From NCBI RefSeq assembly GCF_030272705.1, contig NZ_JARFYM010000019.1:54545-118544 (forward strand): DNA of 64,000 nt, written 5' to 3'. How positions within the stretch are numbered: position 1 is the stretch's first letter; each line of letters starts with the position of its first letter. Positions 1-8,374 of the stretch are shown here, one piece after another. The notes beneath the pieces are model-generated. The model saw only the letters and a list, made by a program, of their open reading frames with translations, did no database searches and had not been told where the DNA came from. Both the position numbers and the translations under genes were made by a program. The stretch is from Rhizobium mayense. Lineage in GTDB: Bacteria > Pseudomonadota > Alphaproteobacteria > Rhizobiales > Rhizobiaceae.

Positions 1-630
1 TACGCGATAGGTGCTCGGCGACAGAATGGAGGGCTCGTTGGCCAGCATGCCGCTGACGCCGTCGCGCGTGAGCCGGCTGATCAGCTCCGGATCGTTGTTC
101 ATGATAGGGCCGTCAAAATCGGCCAGCAGCAGCTGCATCCGTGCGAGCACCGGGACATTCTCGGTGGATTCGCCGATCGCCATGAACGCGACGTCGTGGT
201 CCGGCAAATCCTTGAGCTCGGTCGTTTCGGGATCCACATAATGCAACCAAAGAACGCAGTCGCTGCCCTCCAGCAGAAAATCCAGCGGTGTGTTCGCCAT
301 GAAATTGCCCTGCGTCACGAAGGCCAGCAGCCGAGGTCCCTGTTCGTTTCCATGGACGACGCAAAAGTCGCGTTTCAATTCCACCGCACCCCGAAGGACG
401 TGCTGCGCCTCATCGGAGCGACCAAGGGTCTGCAGGATCGTCGCCAGGTCGAAAAGCGCCGCCGCATCGGCACTATCAGCGCCGATGCGCTGCATCAGCT
501 CGTTCCAAAGCGGCGTTACGTCCGCGCCGGCATAGATGAGCGACACGATCCTCTGCATGCCCAGGATTCGGCTGGCGCTTTCGATTTCGTCAGGGGTGCG
601 ATCGGCAACGAGGCCGGATGTCATCAGCAT
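1..630 (-). CDS. Partial TPR/ATP-grasp-like protein (C-terminus cut by window edge)
   Basis: An open frame of 210 codons runs from an ATG at 630 to base 1 without a stop, so only the N-terminal part is visible. The ATG overlaps the stop of the upstream decarboxylase (ATGCTGA), which suggests translational coupling. Residues about 40-90 look like a helical TPR-type segment (LFDLATILQTLGRSDEAQHV). Next comes a Rossmann-like segment (LLAFVTQGNFMANTPLDFLL), then NNDPELISRLTRDGV followed by LSPSTYR. The layout of an Asn-Pro segment, an Arg-Asp helix and then P-x-T resembles the pre-ATP-grasp region of rhizobial proteins that join TPRs to an ATP-grasp ligase. The catalytic ATP-grasp part would lie outside the window, so the ligase role is inference; the open frame and coupling are directly seen. 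Confidence 0.55.
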   Translation of the reverse strand, partial: MLMTSGLVADRTPDEIESASRILGMQRIVSLIYAGADVTPLWNELMQRIGADSADAAALFDLATILQTLGRSDEAQHVLRGAVELKRDFCVVHGNEQGPRLLAFVTQGNFMANTPLDFLLEGSDCVLWLHYVDPETTELKDLPDHDVAFMAIGESTENVPVLARMQLLLADFDGPIMNNDPELISRLTRDGVSGMLANEPSILSPSTYRV

Positions 631-2150
631 TGGAGCAAATCCTGTCGAGAACCGAGTTTCAGAACGCCGTTTATCAGCGCATCGATGTCCGCCTGCCGCG
701 TACGGTGGTTTACAATGGCGGCGCGGATTGCCGTCTGCCCGTTCAGATGGGTGAGCGACGGAGCAACGCGGCCTTCCGCGTGGAGGCGCTCCACGATCCG
801 TGCATTGACCTCCGACGACGTATCGCCTGCAAGACCCACATACGCAAAGCAAACGATGTTGAGTGCGACCGGCGCCAGGAGCCGCAAGGCAGGTTCCTGC
901 TCGATCCTGTGGGCCAGGGCCTGCGCCAGCGCGCAGTTGGCGGCCATGGAATCTCCCAAGGCTTTGACGCCATAGGTCTTAAGGGTGAACCAGGTCTTGA
1001 GTGCACGAAAACCGCGTGACAGATCCGGGCCGTAGTCGCAGGGCCACCAGTCACCACCCGCGAGGCCCGAGGCAGCGCGGCTCAAATATGCGGCCTCCGA
1101 GGCAAATGTCTGGCGCTGCCATGCGCTGTCGCGAACGAGGAGGAAGCCTGCGTCATAGGGCACCTGGCCCCATTTGTGGAAATCGAATGCAAGTGAATCG
1201 CAGGACTCGATGCCGGTGAAGAGATGCGCCAGGTCATCGGCCAGGATGCCCAGAGCTCCCAAGGCGCCGTCAACGTGAAAATGAAGATCGTGGGCGTCGG
1301 CGATGCCACGCAAGGCGATGAGATCGTCGACCGCGCCGGTATTCACTGTCCCCGCGCTTCCGATGACCAGGAACGGCATATGCCCTTCCTTCTTGTCGCG
1401 CAGGATGGCACGTTCGAGAGCCGCAATGTCGATCTGCCCTGCGGCGTTGGCCGGAATGCGTCTTAGCTGATCGCTGCCGATTCCGGACATCTCAAATGCG
1501 CGCGGCACGCAACCGTGCACTTCGCTCGACGCGTAGGCCACCAGCCGCGGTTCGTTGGATAGACCTTGCGCGCGGATACTTTGCCCGAGCTTCCTGCTCC
1601 TCGCGAGCAGGACGGCGACAAAATTGGCCTGCGAGGTGCCGGTCAGGAACACGCCGCCGGCGGTGTCCGGAAACGAGAATATTTGCTGTGTCCACCTGAT
1701 AATCTGGCGCTCGACCTCTATCGGCATGTGGTCGCGCCCACCGAGATTGGCGTTAAGGCCGCCGGCCAGCATCTCCGCCAACATACCCGTGACCGTCCCG
1801 CCGCCCTGTACCCAGCCCATGAATCCGGAGTGGATATTGCCGCTGCCATACGGAAGGATGTTGTCGCGGAATATGGCATGGACATCCGCGAGATCGGTCG
1901 CCTCGACGGGCAACGGTGCGTCGAACAAAGCGCGCGCCGATGATGGCGCTGCTTGCCAGACGGGCTTTTCCGAAAGCGTTTCCAGATGGTCAAACATGTC
2001 GTCCAGCATCCGGTGTCCCTGCTTGCGCAAGGTTTGCCAGTCGTCGGGGTCAAGGCCTGTCCGCTGACGGGGGGCATCCCACGGCAATCCGCCGTCCTGT
2101 AAACTTAACATGTCGACCCCGTATTGGCTGAATGTACCACTCGCAACCAC
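624..2150 (-). CDS. PLP-dependent decarboxylase (group II aromatic/diaminobutyrate type)
   Basis: A 508-residue fold-type I PLP enzyme of the group II decarboxylase family (aromatic amino acid, tyrosine, diaminobutyrate and glutamate decarboxylases). Visible signatures are the substrate-side motif YGSGNIHSGFMGW (about 101-113), the cofactor-binding GTSQAN (171-176), the PLP-ring Asp in HVDGALG (292-298) and the Schiff-base lysine in DFHKWGQ (K326). The substrate cannot be read from the sequence. The GTG at 2150 has little ribosome-binding sequence; an ATG at 2111, preceded by ACGGGG, is a good alternative start and would give 495 residues. The gene runs away from the flagellins and overlaps the downstream ATP-grasp-like gene by 7 bases, so the two are probably one transcript. 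Confidence 0.88.
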   Translation of the reverse strand: MVASGTFSQYGVDMLSLQDGGLPWDAPRQRTGLDPDDWQTLRKQGHRMLDDMFDHLETLSEKPVWQAAPSSARALFDAPLPVEATDLADVHAIFRDNILPYGSGNIHSGFMGWVQGGGTVTGMLAEMLAGGLNANLGGRDHMPIEVERQIIRWTQQIFSFPDTAGGVFLTGTSQANFVAVLLARSRKLGQSIRAQGLSNEPRLVAYASSEVHGCVPRAFEMSGIGSDQLRRIPANAAGQIDIAALERAILRDKKEGHMPFLVIGSAGTVNTGAVDDLIALRGIADAHDLHFHVDGALGALGILADDLAHLFTGIESCDSLAFDFHKWGQVPYDAGFLLVRDSAWQRQTFASEAAYLSRAASGLAGGDWWPCDYGPDLSRGFRALKTWFTLKTYGVKALGDSMAANCALAQALAHRIEQEPALRLLAPVALNIVCFAYVGLAGDTSSEVNARIVERLHAEGRVAPSLTHLNGQTAIRAAIVNHRTRQADIDALINGVLKLGSRQDLLQC

Positions 2151-2341
2151 GCCGATTCTGGCCCGACAGTTGTCGGTTCATGACAATCTTATGCTGCCCA
2201 AGATGGCGCGAAGCTGACCTGGTGCGCCGATTGCCCCTCGAAATGTGGGGGTGCAGACGGAGACCTGCCTCCGCTGGTTGAAACGCAAGCCGTGTTCCGA
2301 ACGCCGCGTAGGTCGCGAGCGCATTCCAAAAGTATGGTTTT

Positions 2342-2440
2342 GTTAACTTTCCGGCTTCGTCGTTAACTTTTTATTAAGGCTAATGTTGTCATCTGCGACT
2401 AACGCAACGGTTGGTTAACCTCTCCTAAGAGCCGGTTAAC
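2342..2440. promoter_or_regulatory. Array of four GTTAAC hexamers upstream of flagellin
   Basis: The 366-base gap between the decarboxylase and the first flagellin has four identical palindromes GTTAAC at 2342, 2362, 2414 and 2435. They form two pairs spaced 20 and 21 bases, about two helical turns. The region is AT-rich compared with the flanking genes. It ends 77 bases before the flagellin ATG. I read it as a regulator-binding and promoter region; the protein that binds is not known from sequence. The rest of the gap (2151-2341) shows no gene. Confidence 0.5.
2363..2377. promoter_or_regulatory. CtrA-like site TTAA-N7-TTAA
   Basis: TTAACTTTTTATTAA matches the full TTAA-N7-TTAA consensus described for the cell-cycle regulator CtrA in alphaproteobacteria. 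It lies 140-154 bases upstream of the first flagellin ATG and overlaps the second GTTAAC hexamer. That CtrA binds here is inference from the consensus. Confidence 0.45.
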
Positions 2441-2516
2441 AGGCATGACGCTGATTGCCGTTCCCGGCCGAAGACCGGAATGTCCCTTCCAATTCAGCCA
2501 CAAGGGGCACTTCTCC

Positions 2517-3437
2517 ATGACCAGCATTTTGACCAATGACGCGGCAATGTCCGCCCTCCAGACGCTCCGCTCGATCAACAACAATCTGGAAGATACCCAA
2601 AACCGCGTCTCCTCAGGCTATCGCGTCGCCAAGGCCTCTGACAATGCCGCCTATTGGTCGATCGCAACCACCATGCGTTCCGATAACAGCGCGCTTTCCG
2701 CCGTCTCCGACGCGCTGGGTCTCGGCGCCGCTAAGGTCGACACCGCGTATACGGCAATGGACAACTCCATCAATGTCGTCCAGCAGATCAAGGACAAGCT
2801 TGTCGCCGCGACGGAAAACAGCGTCGACAAGGCGGATGTTCAGGAAGAGATCTCGCAGCTTCAGCAGCAGCTTGAGAGCATCGCGCAGTCCGCTTCGTTC
2901 TCCGGGCAGAACTGGATGATCGGAGCCAATGGCGCTTCCGCATCGGTCGTGTCCTCCTTTGTCCGCAACAGCGACGGCACGGTCGAGGTCAACAGCACCA
3001 GCTACACGTTCGATTCAGGATCGCAAGGCAACGTCATGTTCGGTGCCAATCCGGACGGTACGATCGACACCAGCTCCGGTATTCTCGGGACCACGCAGGA
3101 CATCAACGGCAGCGCTTATTCCGTCTTCAGTCTTAACATCACCGCTATGACCAGCGGCGACATCGGTAAGTCGATGAACCTGGTGCAATCGGCTCTCAAC
3201 GCGATGACGAGCACCGCCTCGCAGCTGGGTTCGCTGTCCACCCGCATCGACCTGCAGACCAGCTTCGTTTCGACGCTGAGCGACACGATCGACTCCGGTG
3301 TCGGCAAGCTTGTCGATGCGAATATGGAAGAGGAATCGAGCAAGCTATCGGCGCTGCAGACACAGCAGCAATTGGCGATCCAGTCGCTTCAGATCGCCAA
3401 CAACAGCGCGCAGAACGTTCTTGCGCTCTTTAAGTGA
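2517..3437 (+). CDS. Flagellin (filament subunit), first copy
   Basis: A 306-residue flagellin, the subunit exported through the flagellar type III apparatus and polymerised into the filament. It has the conserved N-terminal D0/D1 helix (LRSINNNLEDTQNRVSSGYR, then DNAAYWSIATTMRSDN) and the C-terminal D1/D0 helix (SALQTQQQLAIQSLQIANN). Only a short variable domain lies between, as is usual for rhizobial complex flagella. The ATG at 2517 is chosen because AAGGGG lies just upstream and the mature protein begins MTSILTND, as in known rhizobial flagellins; an in-frame ATG 24 codons earlier does not fit the family. It has no cysteine. A strong terminator follows, so it is probably transcribed alone. 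Confidence 0.95.
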   Translation: MTSILTNDAAMSALQTLRSINNNLEDTQNRVSSGYRVAKASDNAAYWSIATTMRSDNSALSAVSDALGLGAAKVDTAYTAMDNSINVVQQIKDKLVAATENSVDKADVQEEISQLQQQLESIAQSASFSGQNWMIGANGASASVVSSFVRNSDGTVEVNSTSYTFDSGSQGNVMFGANPDGTIDTSSGILGTTQDINGSAYSVFSLNITAMTSGDIGKSMNLVQSALNAMTSTASQLGSLSTRIDLQTSFVSTLSDTIDSGVGKLVDANMEEESSKLSALQTQQQLAIQSLQIANNSAQNVLALFK

Positions 3438-3463
3438 GCCTTGACCGGAGCTTACGTCAGGAG

Positions 3464-3505
3464 CGCGCGGCGGCATTTCTCTCTTGCCGCCGCGCGTAAG
3501 CTTTT
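3464..3505 (+). terminator. Rho-independent terminator after first flagellin
   Basis: Perfect 12-bp stem (CGCGCGGCGGCA at 3464-3475 with TGCCGCCGCGCG at 3485-3496), a 9-base loop and then TAAGCTTTT. It sits 27 bases after the flagellin stop. Another GTTAAC hexamer follows at 3506-3511, in the leader of the second flagellin. Confidence 0.85.
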
Positions 3506-3696
3506 GTTAACCTTCCCAAGTAACTGATTTGCAGTATTTGCGCAAAGCCCTGGTGTCTGACAGTTTTCGTTGGAACCGCAGGGCTTTATCTAGCGACGGG
3601 CCGCGTTGGGATTATTCCCGCTGGCGGGCATGAGGCCGATCGTTGCTGCCGGATCGGTCCGGTCTGCCGTTTCCCAATAGAATTACGGATTTTCCG

Positions 3697-4674
3697 ATGA
3701 GCAATGTGACGACGAATCCCGCCGCCCTGGCCGCGCTGACCGTATTGCGCGGCGTCACTAAAGATCTCGGTGTCGTGCAGGAACAGGTTTCGTCCGGGTA
3801 TCGCGTCGAGAACGCGAGTGACGATCCGACCTATTGGTCGATGTCGAAGACCATGCAATCGGACCAGAACAGCCTTTCCACCATCACGGACGCGCTCGGT
3901 CTCGGCGCCTCAAAGGTCGACACCGCCTCCACCGCCATGGATACGGTTGTCAATCTCCTCACGCAGATCCAGGCCAAATTGGTTTCTGCCAAGGAGCCGG
4001 GCACCGATAAGTCCGCGGTCAACGGCGACATTCAGCAGCTCAAAAACCAATTGCAGTCGGTTACCCAGTCCGCGTCCTTCTCCGGTGAGAACTGGCTCTA
4101 CAACACCAATTCGCAACCCGATACCAAGCAGTCCGTAATCAGCAATTTTACCCGTGGTCCGGGTGGCCAAGTCAATCTGGAAACGGTCAACTACGATAGC
4201 ACGCAAACCCTGATGATCGACAGCGCCGACGCGAGCCGCGGGTTGCTGACGAAGAATGTTGACGCCAGCACATTTGACGCATCCGGTGGAACGTCGACGC
4301 CTCGCGATTACTATCTCTTGGCAGCGGATGCCGGTACGCCGCAGGCCGGTGGTACCGAGATATCCATCTCCGACAGCACGACGGACGCTCAGCTCACCGA
4401 CATGATCAACGTGACGAATTCGCTTCTGAAGTCGGCGACCTCGGCGGATTCGACGCTGGGTGTGATGAAATCCCGTATCAATGACCAGTCGGACTACATC
4501 TCGAAGCTCAGCGATGCCATCAAGACCAGTGTCGGCAATCTGGTCGACACCAATATGGAAGAGGCATCCGCGCGTCAGAGTGCGCTTCAGACGGCACAGC
4601 AGATGGGCATTCAGTCGCTGTCGATCGCCAACACCATGGCGAGCAAGGTGTTGATCCTGCTTCAGGCAAAGTGA
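3697..4674 (+). CDS. Flagellin (filament subunit), second copy
   Basis: A 325-residue paralogue of the preceding flagellin. The N-terminal core is clearly related (LGVVQEQVSSGYRVENASDD, then TYWSMSKTMQSDQNS), as is the C-terminal core (SALQTAQQMGIQSLSIANT). The central domain is about 20 residues longer and differs in sequence, and the C-terminus ends in ASKVLILLQAK instead of the usual ALFK/SLFR-type end. The ATG at 3697 has only a weak Shine-Dalgarno (ACGGAT) but gives the family-typical start MSNVTTNPAALAAL. Rhizobia often carry several unequal flagellins, with one major and several minor subunits; which this is cannot be judged from sequence. The 249-base gap after it (4675-4923) shows GC-rich dyads but no gene. 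Confidence 0.94.
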   Translation: MSNVTTNPAALAALTVLRGVTKDLGVVQEQVSSGYRVENASDDPTYWSMSKTMQSDQNSLSTITDALGLGASKVDTASTAMDTVVNLLTQIQAKLVSAKEPGTDKSAVNGDIQQLKNQLQSVTQSASFSGENWLYNTNSQPDTKQSVISNFTRGPGGQVNLETVNYDSTQTLMIDSADASRGLLTKNVDASTFDASGGTSTPRDYYLLAADAGTPQAGGTEISISDSTTDAQLTDMINVTNSLLKSATSADSTLGVMKSRINDQSDYISKLSDAIKTSVGNLVDTNMEEASARQSALQTAQQMGIQSLSIANTMASKVLILLQAK

Positions 4675-4923
4675 ACTCGGGGCAGCCGCGGCCGAAGGGG
4701 TCGCGCCTGCCGCATTCATCCTCGCACAAGTTTGACCCCCTACGGTCCACCGCAATGGCATGGCTGCGCAATTTTTCCGGTGACGTTCGGCGTTGCGCCG
4801 GAAAGTGTGGCCGCAGGACGGAACCGGAAGCGTGATGATCTACGTTTTGAGCATTGGAATTCGAGGGACCTGTCGAGATATCAGCTCGCGGCCTTCTGCG
4901 GATGAAAACGGGAGAATGTCAGC

Positions 4924-5559
4924 ATGAGCCCGACGCTATCCCGCTATCTCAAGGATTTCAGCGCCGAGACTCCGCCTCCGTCCCCCGGCATACCCGACAT
5001 GCCGTTCGAGGGGACCTTGGACTTCCCGGAAAGTCCGGCGGCACCTCCGGTCGATATCGAGGCGGAACGTCGCGAAGCCTATGCGGAGGGACACGAAGCC
5101 GCGACGCTGGAATTGACGCAAAGCCATCAGGCGGAACTGGATGCGATCGCCACAACGCACCGAGGCGAGATGGAAGCATTGCGCGCCCGCTATGAGGAGC
5201 GCGCGGCGGAGAAGATTGCCTCTGGATTGAGAGAGCTCGCCGTGGTGCTCGGACAGGCGATCGGCGCGGAGGCTGCTGCTGCGCTTGCGCCGGTCATGAC
5301 GGAAGCGCTGGCGGCCAAGGCTGTGGTGGATCTCGCGGAACGAGTGACGGCGGCTATTCTCGACGGCGCGGCGGGCCCGATCACGGTCGGCGGCCCCCGC
5401 AATCTCTTCGAGATGCTTCACGCGCAAATCGGCCAAAACGGTGTTTTGCTGCGCCACGTCGAAGGCCGAGACGTCGATCTCACTGTGACCATTGGAGAGA
5501 GTGTTCTCGTGACCCGTATGTCCGCCTGGGCCGCTAGTCTGAAAGAGATATTGAAATGA
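4924..5559 (+). CDS. FliH-like flagellar protein upstream of motB
   Basis: A 211-residue acidic protein preceded by GGGAGA and overlapping the motB start (ATGA). Residues 1-45 are proline-rich and probably disordered. Residues about 45-100 form a charged coiled coil (AERREAYAEGHEAATLELTQ). The C-terminal globular part ends in a segment rich in beta strands (DVDLTVTIGESVLVTRM). This layout resembles FliH, the export stator that regulates FliI ATPase, and the position in the flagellar cluster supports it. No specific FliH motif decides the point, and in related genomes such genes are often left hypothetical. Confidence 0.5.
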   Translation: MSPTLSRYLKDFSAETPPPSPGIPDMPFEGTLDFPESPAAPPVDIEAERREAYAEGHEAATLELTQSHQAELDAIATTHRGEMEALRARYEERAAEKIASGLRELAVVLGQAIGAEAAAALAPVMTEALAAKAVVDLAERVTAAILDGAAGPITVGGPRNLFEMLHAQIGQNGVLLRHVEGRDVDLTVTIGESVLVTRMSAWAASLKEILK

Positions 5560-7064
5560 GCGACGGCGATCAAAATCAAGGCAAACACGAGATCATCATC
5601 GTCAAGCGGCATGGTGGCGGCGACCATGAAGGCGGCCATGGCGGCGCGTGGAAGATCGCTTACGCCGACTTCATGACGGCAATGATGGCCTTCTTTCTGG
5701 TGATGTGGCTGGTCAATGCCGCCAACGAAGAGACGAAGGCCTCGGTCGCCTCCTATTTCAATCCGATCAAGCTCGCCGATGAAAAGCCGACGGAGAAGGG
5801 GCTGAAAAAGCCCGTCGACCAGGCCGACGGACAAAAGAACCAGGCGAAGTCGAAGAACAAGGAAGACAATCCGAACGACGGCAAGTCCGCCAAGACCGGC
5901 GAGGACCAGACCTCGACATCGGGCGACCAGACCAACTATTCCGAAGCCGATTTCTTCGAAAATCCCTATTCGGTTCTGGCCGAAATCGCGCAGCAGGTCG
6001 GTCAGCAAGCCAATGTCAGCGCCAAGGGTGAGGGGGGAGCCGCTCAGTCGGGCCCTGCGACGGGCGCGGATGGCGGCCAAGCCTATCGCGATCCTTTCGA
6101 TCCGGATTTCTGGACCAAGCAGGTTCAGGTTTCCAGTGCCTCGAAGAAGGCGGAAGAAGAACAGGACGCAAAATCCGACAAGTCGCCGAAGGGCGAGGTG
6201 ATTGCCCTCTCCAAGGCGACGGCTGCCGATTCCGGTCAGCCGGCCACCCAAGAACAGACGCCGGAAGAACAGCCGACCCTGAGCGATCAGCAGGCGCCGA
6301 CCGACCAGCAGAATCCGGGTAAGGAACAGCAGGGCAAACAGGCTGCAAAGCAGGCGCAGAACCAGCAGAGTGCCAGCGCTGCCGCCGCCGAGCAAAGTGA
6401 TGCTTCGACCTTCGAAGACAGCGTCGCGGCAGCGCAGAACAGGGACGTTGCGCCGACAAAAGATCAGCAGCAGGACGCCAAGGACCTGCAGCAGGCGATC
6501 CAGCAGCAGATCAGCGGCGTTGCTGGTCAGCTTGCCGAAGGCCTCCAGGTCACGCCGGCCGAGGGCGGTCTTCTCGTGACGATTTCGGATCAATCCAATG
6601 ACCCGATGTTCAACATCGGATCGTCCGTTCCGCGCCAGGAGATGGTGCTGGCGATGGCGAAGATCGGCAAGATCCTTGCGGATCGCAAAGGCTCGATCCT
6701 GATCCGCGGCCATACCGATGGGCGCCCCTATATGGTGGATGGCCACAACGACAACTGGCGCCTGTCGCTCGACCGCGCCCAGAGCGCTTATTACATGCTC
6801 ACCAACGGCGGGCTGGACGAGAAACGGATTGCGCAGGTTTCCGGCTTCGCTGACCGCCGGCTGAAGCTGCCGAATGATCCCTTCAATGATGCCAACCGCC
6901 GCATCGAGATCCTGATTCAGGGCGCCTCAACCCAGGCCGCCAAGGATCAGCCCGATGGCAGCAATCAGGACCCGGTCAAGCCGGCCCAGGGCAAGCCGAG
7001 CCAAGGCAAGCAGGGTTCGGGTAAACAAGGCCAAGGCAAGCCGAGCCAAGGCAAACAAGGATAG
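5556..7064 (+). CDS. motB: Flagellar motor stator protein MotB
   Basis: A 502-residue stator subunit. The single membrane helix lies at about 40-55, after the proton-binding segment AYADFMTAMMAFF with the key Asp at D38. The C-terminal OmpA/MotB peptidoglycan-binding domain contains ILIRGHTDGRPY and LSLDRAQSAYYML. Two features are unusual against enteric MotB (about 300 residues): a linker of roughly 280 residues rich in Gln, Lys, Asp and Ala between membrane and OmpA domain, and a tail of QGKPSQGKQG-type repeats. A long linker is known in rhizobia, where MotB works with the periplasmic protein MotC. It overlaps the FliH-like gene by 4 bases and is followed 3 bases later by motC. motA is not in the window. 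Confidence 0.96.
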   Translation: MSDGDQNQGKHEIIIVKRHGGGDHEGGHGGAWKIAYADFMTAMMAFFLVMWLVNAANEETKASVASYFNPIKLADEKPTEKGLKKPVDQADGQKNQAKSKNKEDNPNDGKSAKTGEDQTSTSGDQTNYSEADFFENPYSVLAEIAQQVGQQANVSAKGEGGAAQSGPATGADGGQAYRDPFDPDFWTKQVQVSSASKKAEEEQDAKSDKSPKGEVIALSKATAADSGQPATQEQTPEEQPTLSDQQAPTDQQNPGKEQQGKQAAKQAQNQQSASAAAAEQSDASTFEDSVAAAQNRDVAPTKDQQQDAKDLQQAIQQQISGVAGQLAEGLQVTPAEGGLLVTISDQSNDPMFNIGSSVPRQEMVLAMAKIGKILADRKGSILIRGHTDGRPYMVDGHNDNWRLSLDRAQSAYYMLTNGGLDEKRIAQVSGFADRRLKLPNDPFNDANRRIEILIQGASTQAAKDQPDGSNQDPVKPAQGKPSQGKQGSGKQGQGKPSQGKQG

Positions 7065-7067
7065 TCC

Positions 7068-8372
7068 ATGGCGCGCACTCAGCATCGTCATAGCCTCGCG
7101 CTCGCTTTGACCCTCGGCATGTTCATGCCGGGGATCGTTCGTGCTGAGGGTCCGGACAACCTGCCGCCCTATAAGATGCTGCGCTCGCTCGAATTCATCC
7201 AGGATTCCGTGGTTGCTGGCGATAGCTCGGCTGGCGAGATGCAGCGCTTCATGCTGTCGACCATCGACGAGCGCCTGCGCACCGCCGACAAATCCGTCTT
7301 CGACGACAGCCGCAATGTCGATGCCGCGCTGATCTACGCGATGAGCGGCGGCAATCCGGCGACGCTGGAATATCTGATGTCGCGCGACGTCAACGGCAAT
7401 TTCGACAATCGGGTCGCCGATGTCCTAAGGAAATATTTGAACGGCAAGGGGCTGTTGGTGGTCAATACGCTCGCCGATATCGCCAAGGAATATCGCGACA
7501 AGAAGATCGGCCCCTATCTCGCGTTGGTTGCCGCCAATGTTATGTCCGCCAAGAACCCGAAGGCAGCCCTGCAGCTTTACGACTGGGCGCGCCTGACATC
7601 TCCGGGCACCATCGTCGAGGAATCGGCGCTGCGTCGCTCCCTTGCTCTGTGCGCCGACATCGGGATGGTGCCGCAGGGCCTGGACTATGCGGAGCGCTAT
7701 ACCAGGCGCTTCCTGCATTCCCCCTATGCCAGCCAGTTCGCCGACCTCTTCGTGCAACTCGTTGTCGATCATGACGCGGACGTCAAGCAACAGGATATTA
7801 TCGATATCCTGTCCTTCATGGACCCCCCTCGGCAACGGGAGATCTATCTGCGTATGGCGCGCCGTGCAGCGATTGCCGGCAAGGCTGACCTTGCTGCACT
7901 CGCCTCCGGCCGTGCCCAGGCGATATCCAACGACAGTGGTGACGCTTTTGGCGCGCTGGCGGGCTTCTACGGCGGTGTTGCCGGCGTGTCGACGCCTGAT
8001 TTAGGAGCAGCGGTTCGCAACATAGACCAGATGCCGGCCGGCGAATTGAACCAGCAGGATCGTGCCTTGCGCGACGCCGCCAAGGTGGTGGCGGACGAGA
8101 TCCTGCGTGAGCCGGATCCGGCAAGCCTGACGCAAGTCTCACCCCCTAATCTGCCTAATCAAGAAAGTACTGAACACGATGCTGCTGTGACGAACCAACC
8201 TGGGGGCCAGTCCCCCGGCACGGCGGGTGTTGAGGAGGGGGCCACCGCAAAGGCGGCCCACACCCCGGAGGGAGGGAGGCAGGAGGCCGACTCTTCATTC
8301 AATGCATTCGTCACGACGAGCCGCTCGAAGCTTGATGCCATCGACGGCCTGTTGAAGCAGGAAAGTCATTGA
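7068..8372 (+). CDS. motC: Periplasmic motility protein MotC
   Basis: A 434-residue exported protein of the rhizobial MotC family, the periplasmic partner of MotB needed for flagellar rotation. It has a classical signal peptide (basic MARTQHRH, a hydrophobic run to about 22, then cleavage near IVRAE). The body is mostly alpha-helical, with TPR-like pairs (NPKAALQLYDWARLTSPGTI). The C-terminal 90 residues are polar, low-complexity and probably disordered. The ATG follows an AAGGA Shine-Dalgarno at the end of motB. It overlaps the TTG/ATG start area of fliK, so motB-motC-fliK are coupled. Confidence 0.92.
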   Translation: MARTQHRHSLALALTLGMFMPGIVRAEGPDNLPPYKMLRSLEFIQDSVVAGDSSAGEMQRFMLSTIDERLRTADKSVFDDSRNVDAALIYAMSGGNPATLEYLMSRDVNGNFDNRVADVLRKYLNGKGLLVVNTLADIAKEYRDKKIGPYLALVAANVMSAKNPKAALQLYDWARLTSPGTIVEESALRRSLALCADIGMVPQGLDYAERYTRRFLHSPYASQFADLFVQLVVDHDADVKQQDIIDILSFMDPPRQREIYLRMARRAAIAGKADLAALASGRAQAISNDSGDAFGALAGFYGGVAGVSTPDLGAAVRNIDQMPAGELNQQDRALRDAAKVVADEILREPDPASLTQVSPPNLPNQESTEHDAAVTNQPGGQSPGTAGVEEGATAKAAHTPEGGRQEADSSFNAFVTTSRSKLDAIDGLLKQESH

Positions 8373-8374
8373 TC

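Noticed and set aside
196..975. 259-codon plus-strand open frame across the first two genes
   Set aside because: It crosses the boundary of two minus-strand genes and has shadow-like composition.
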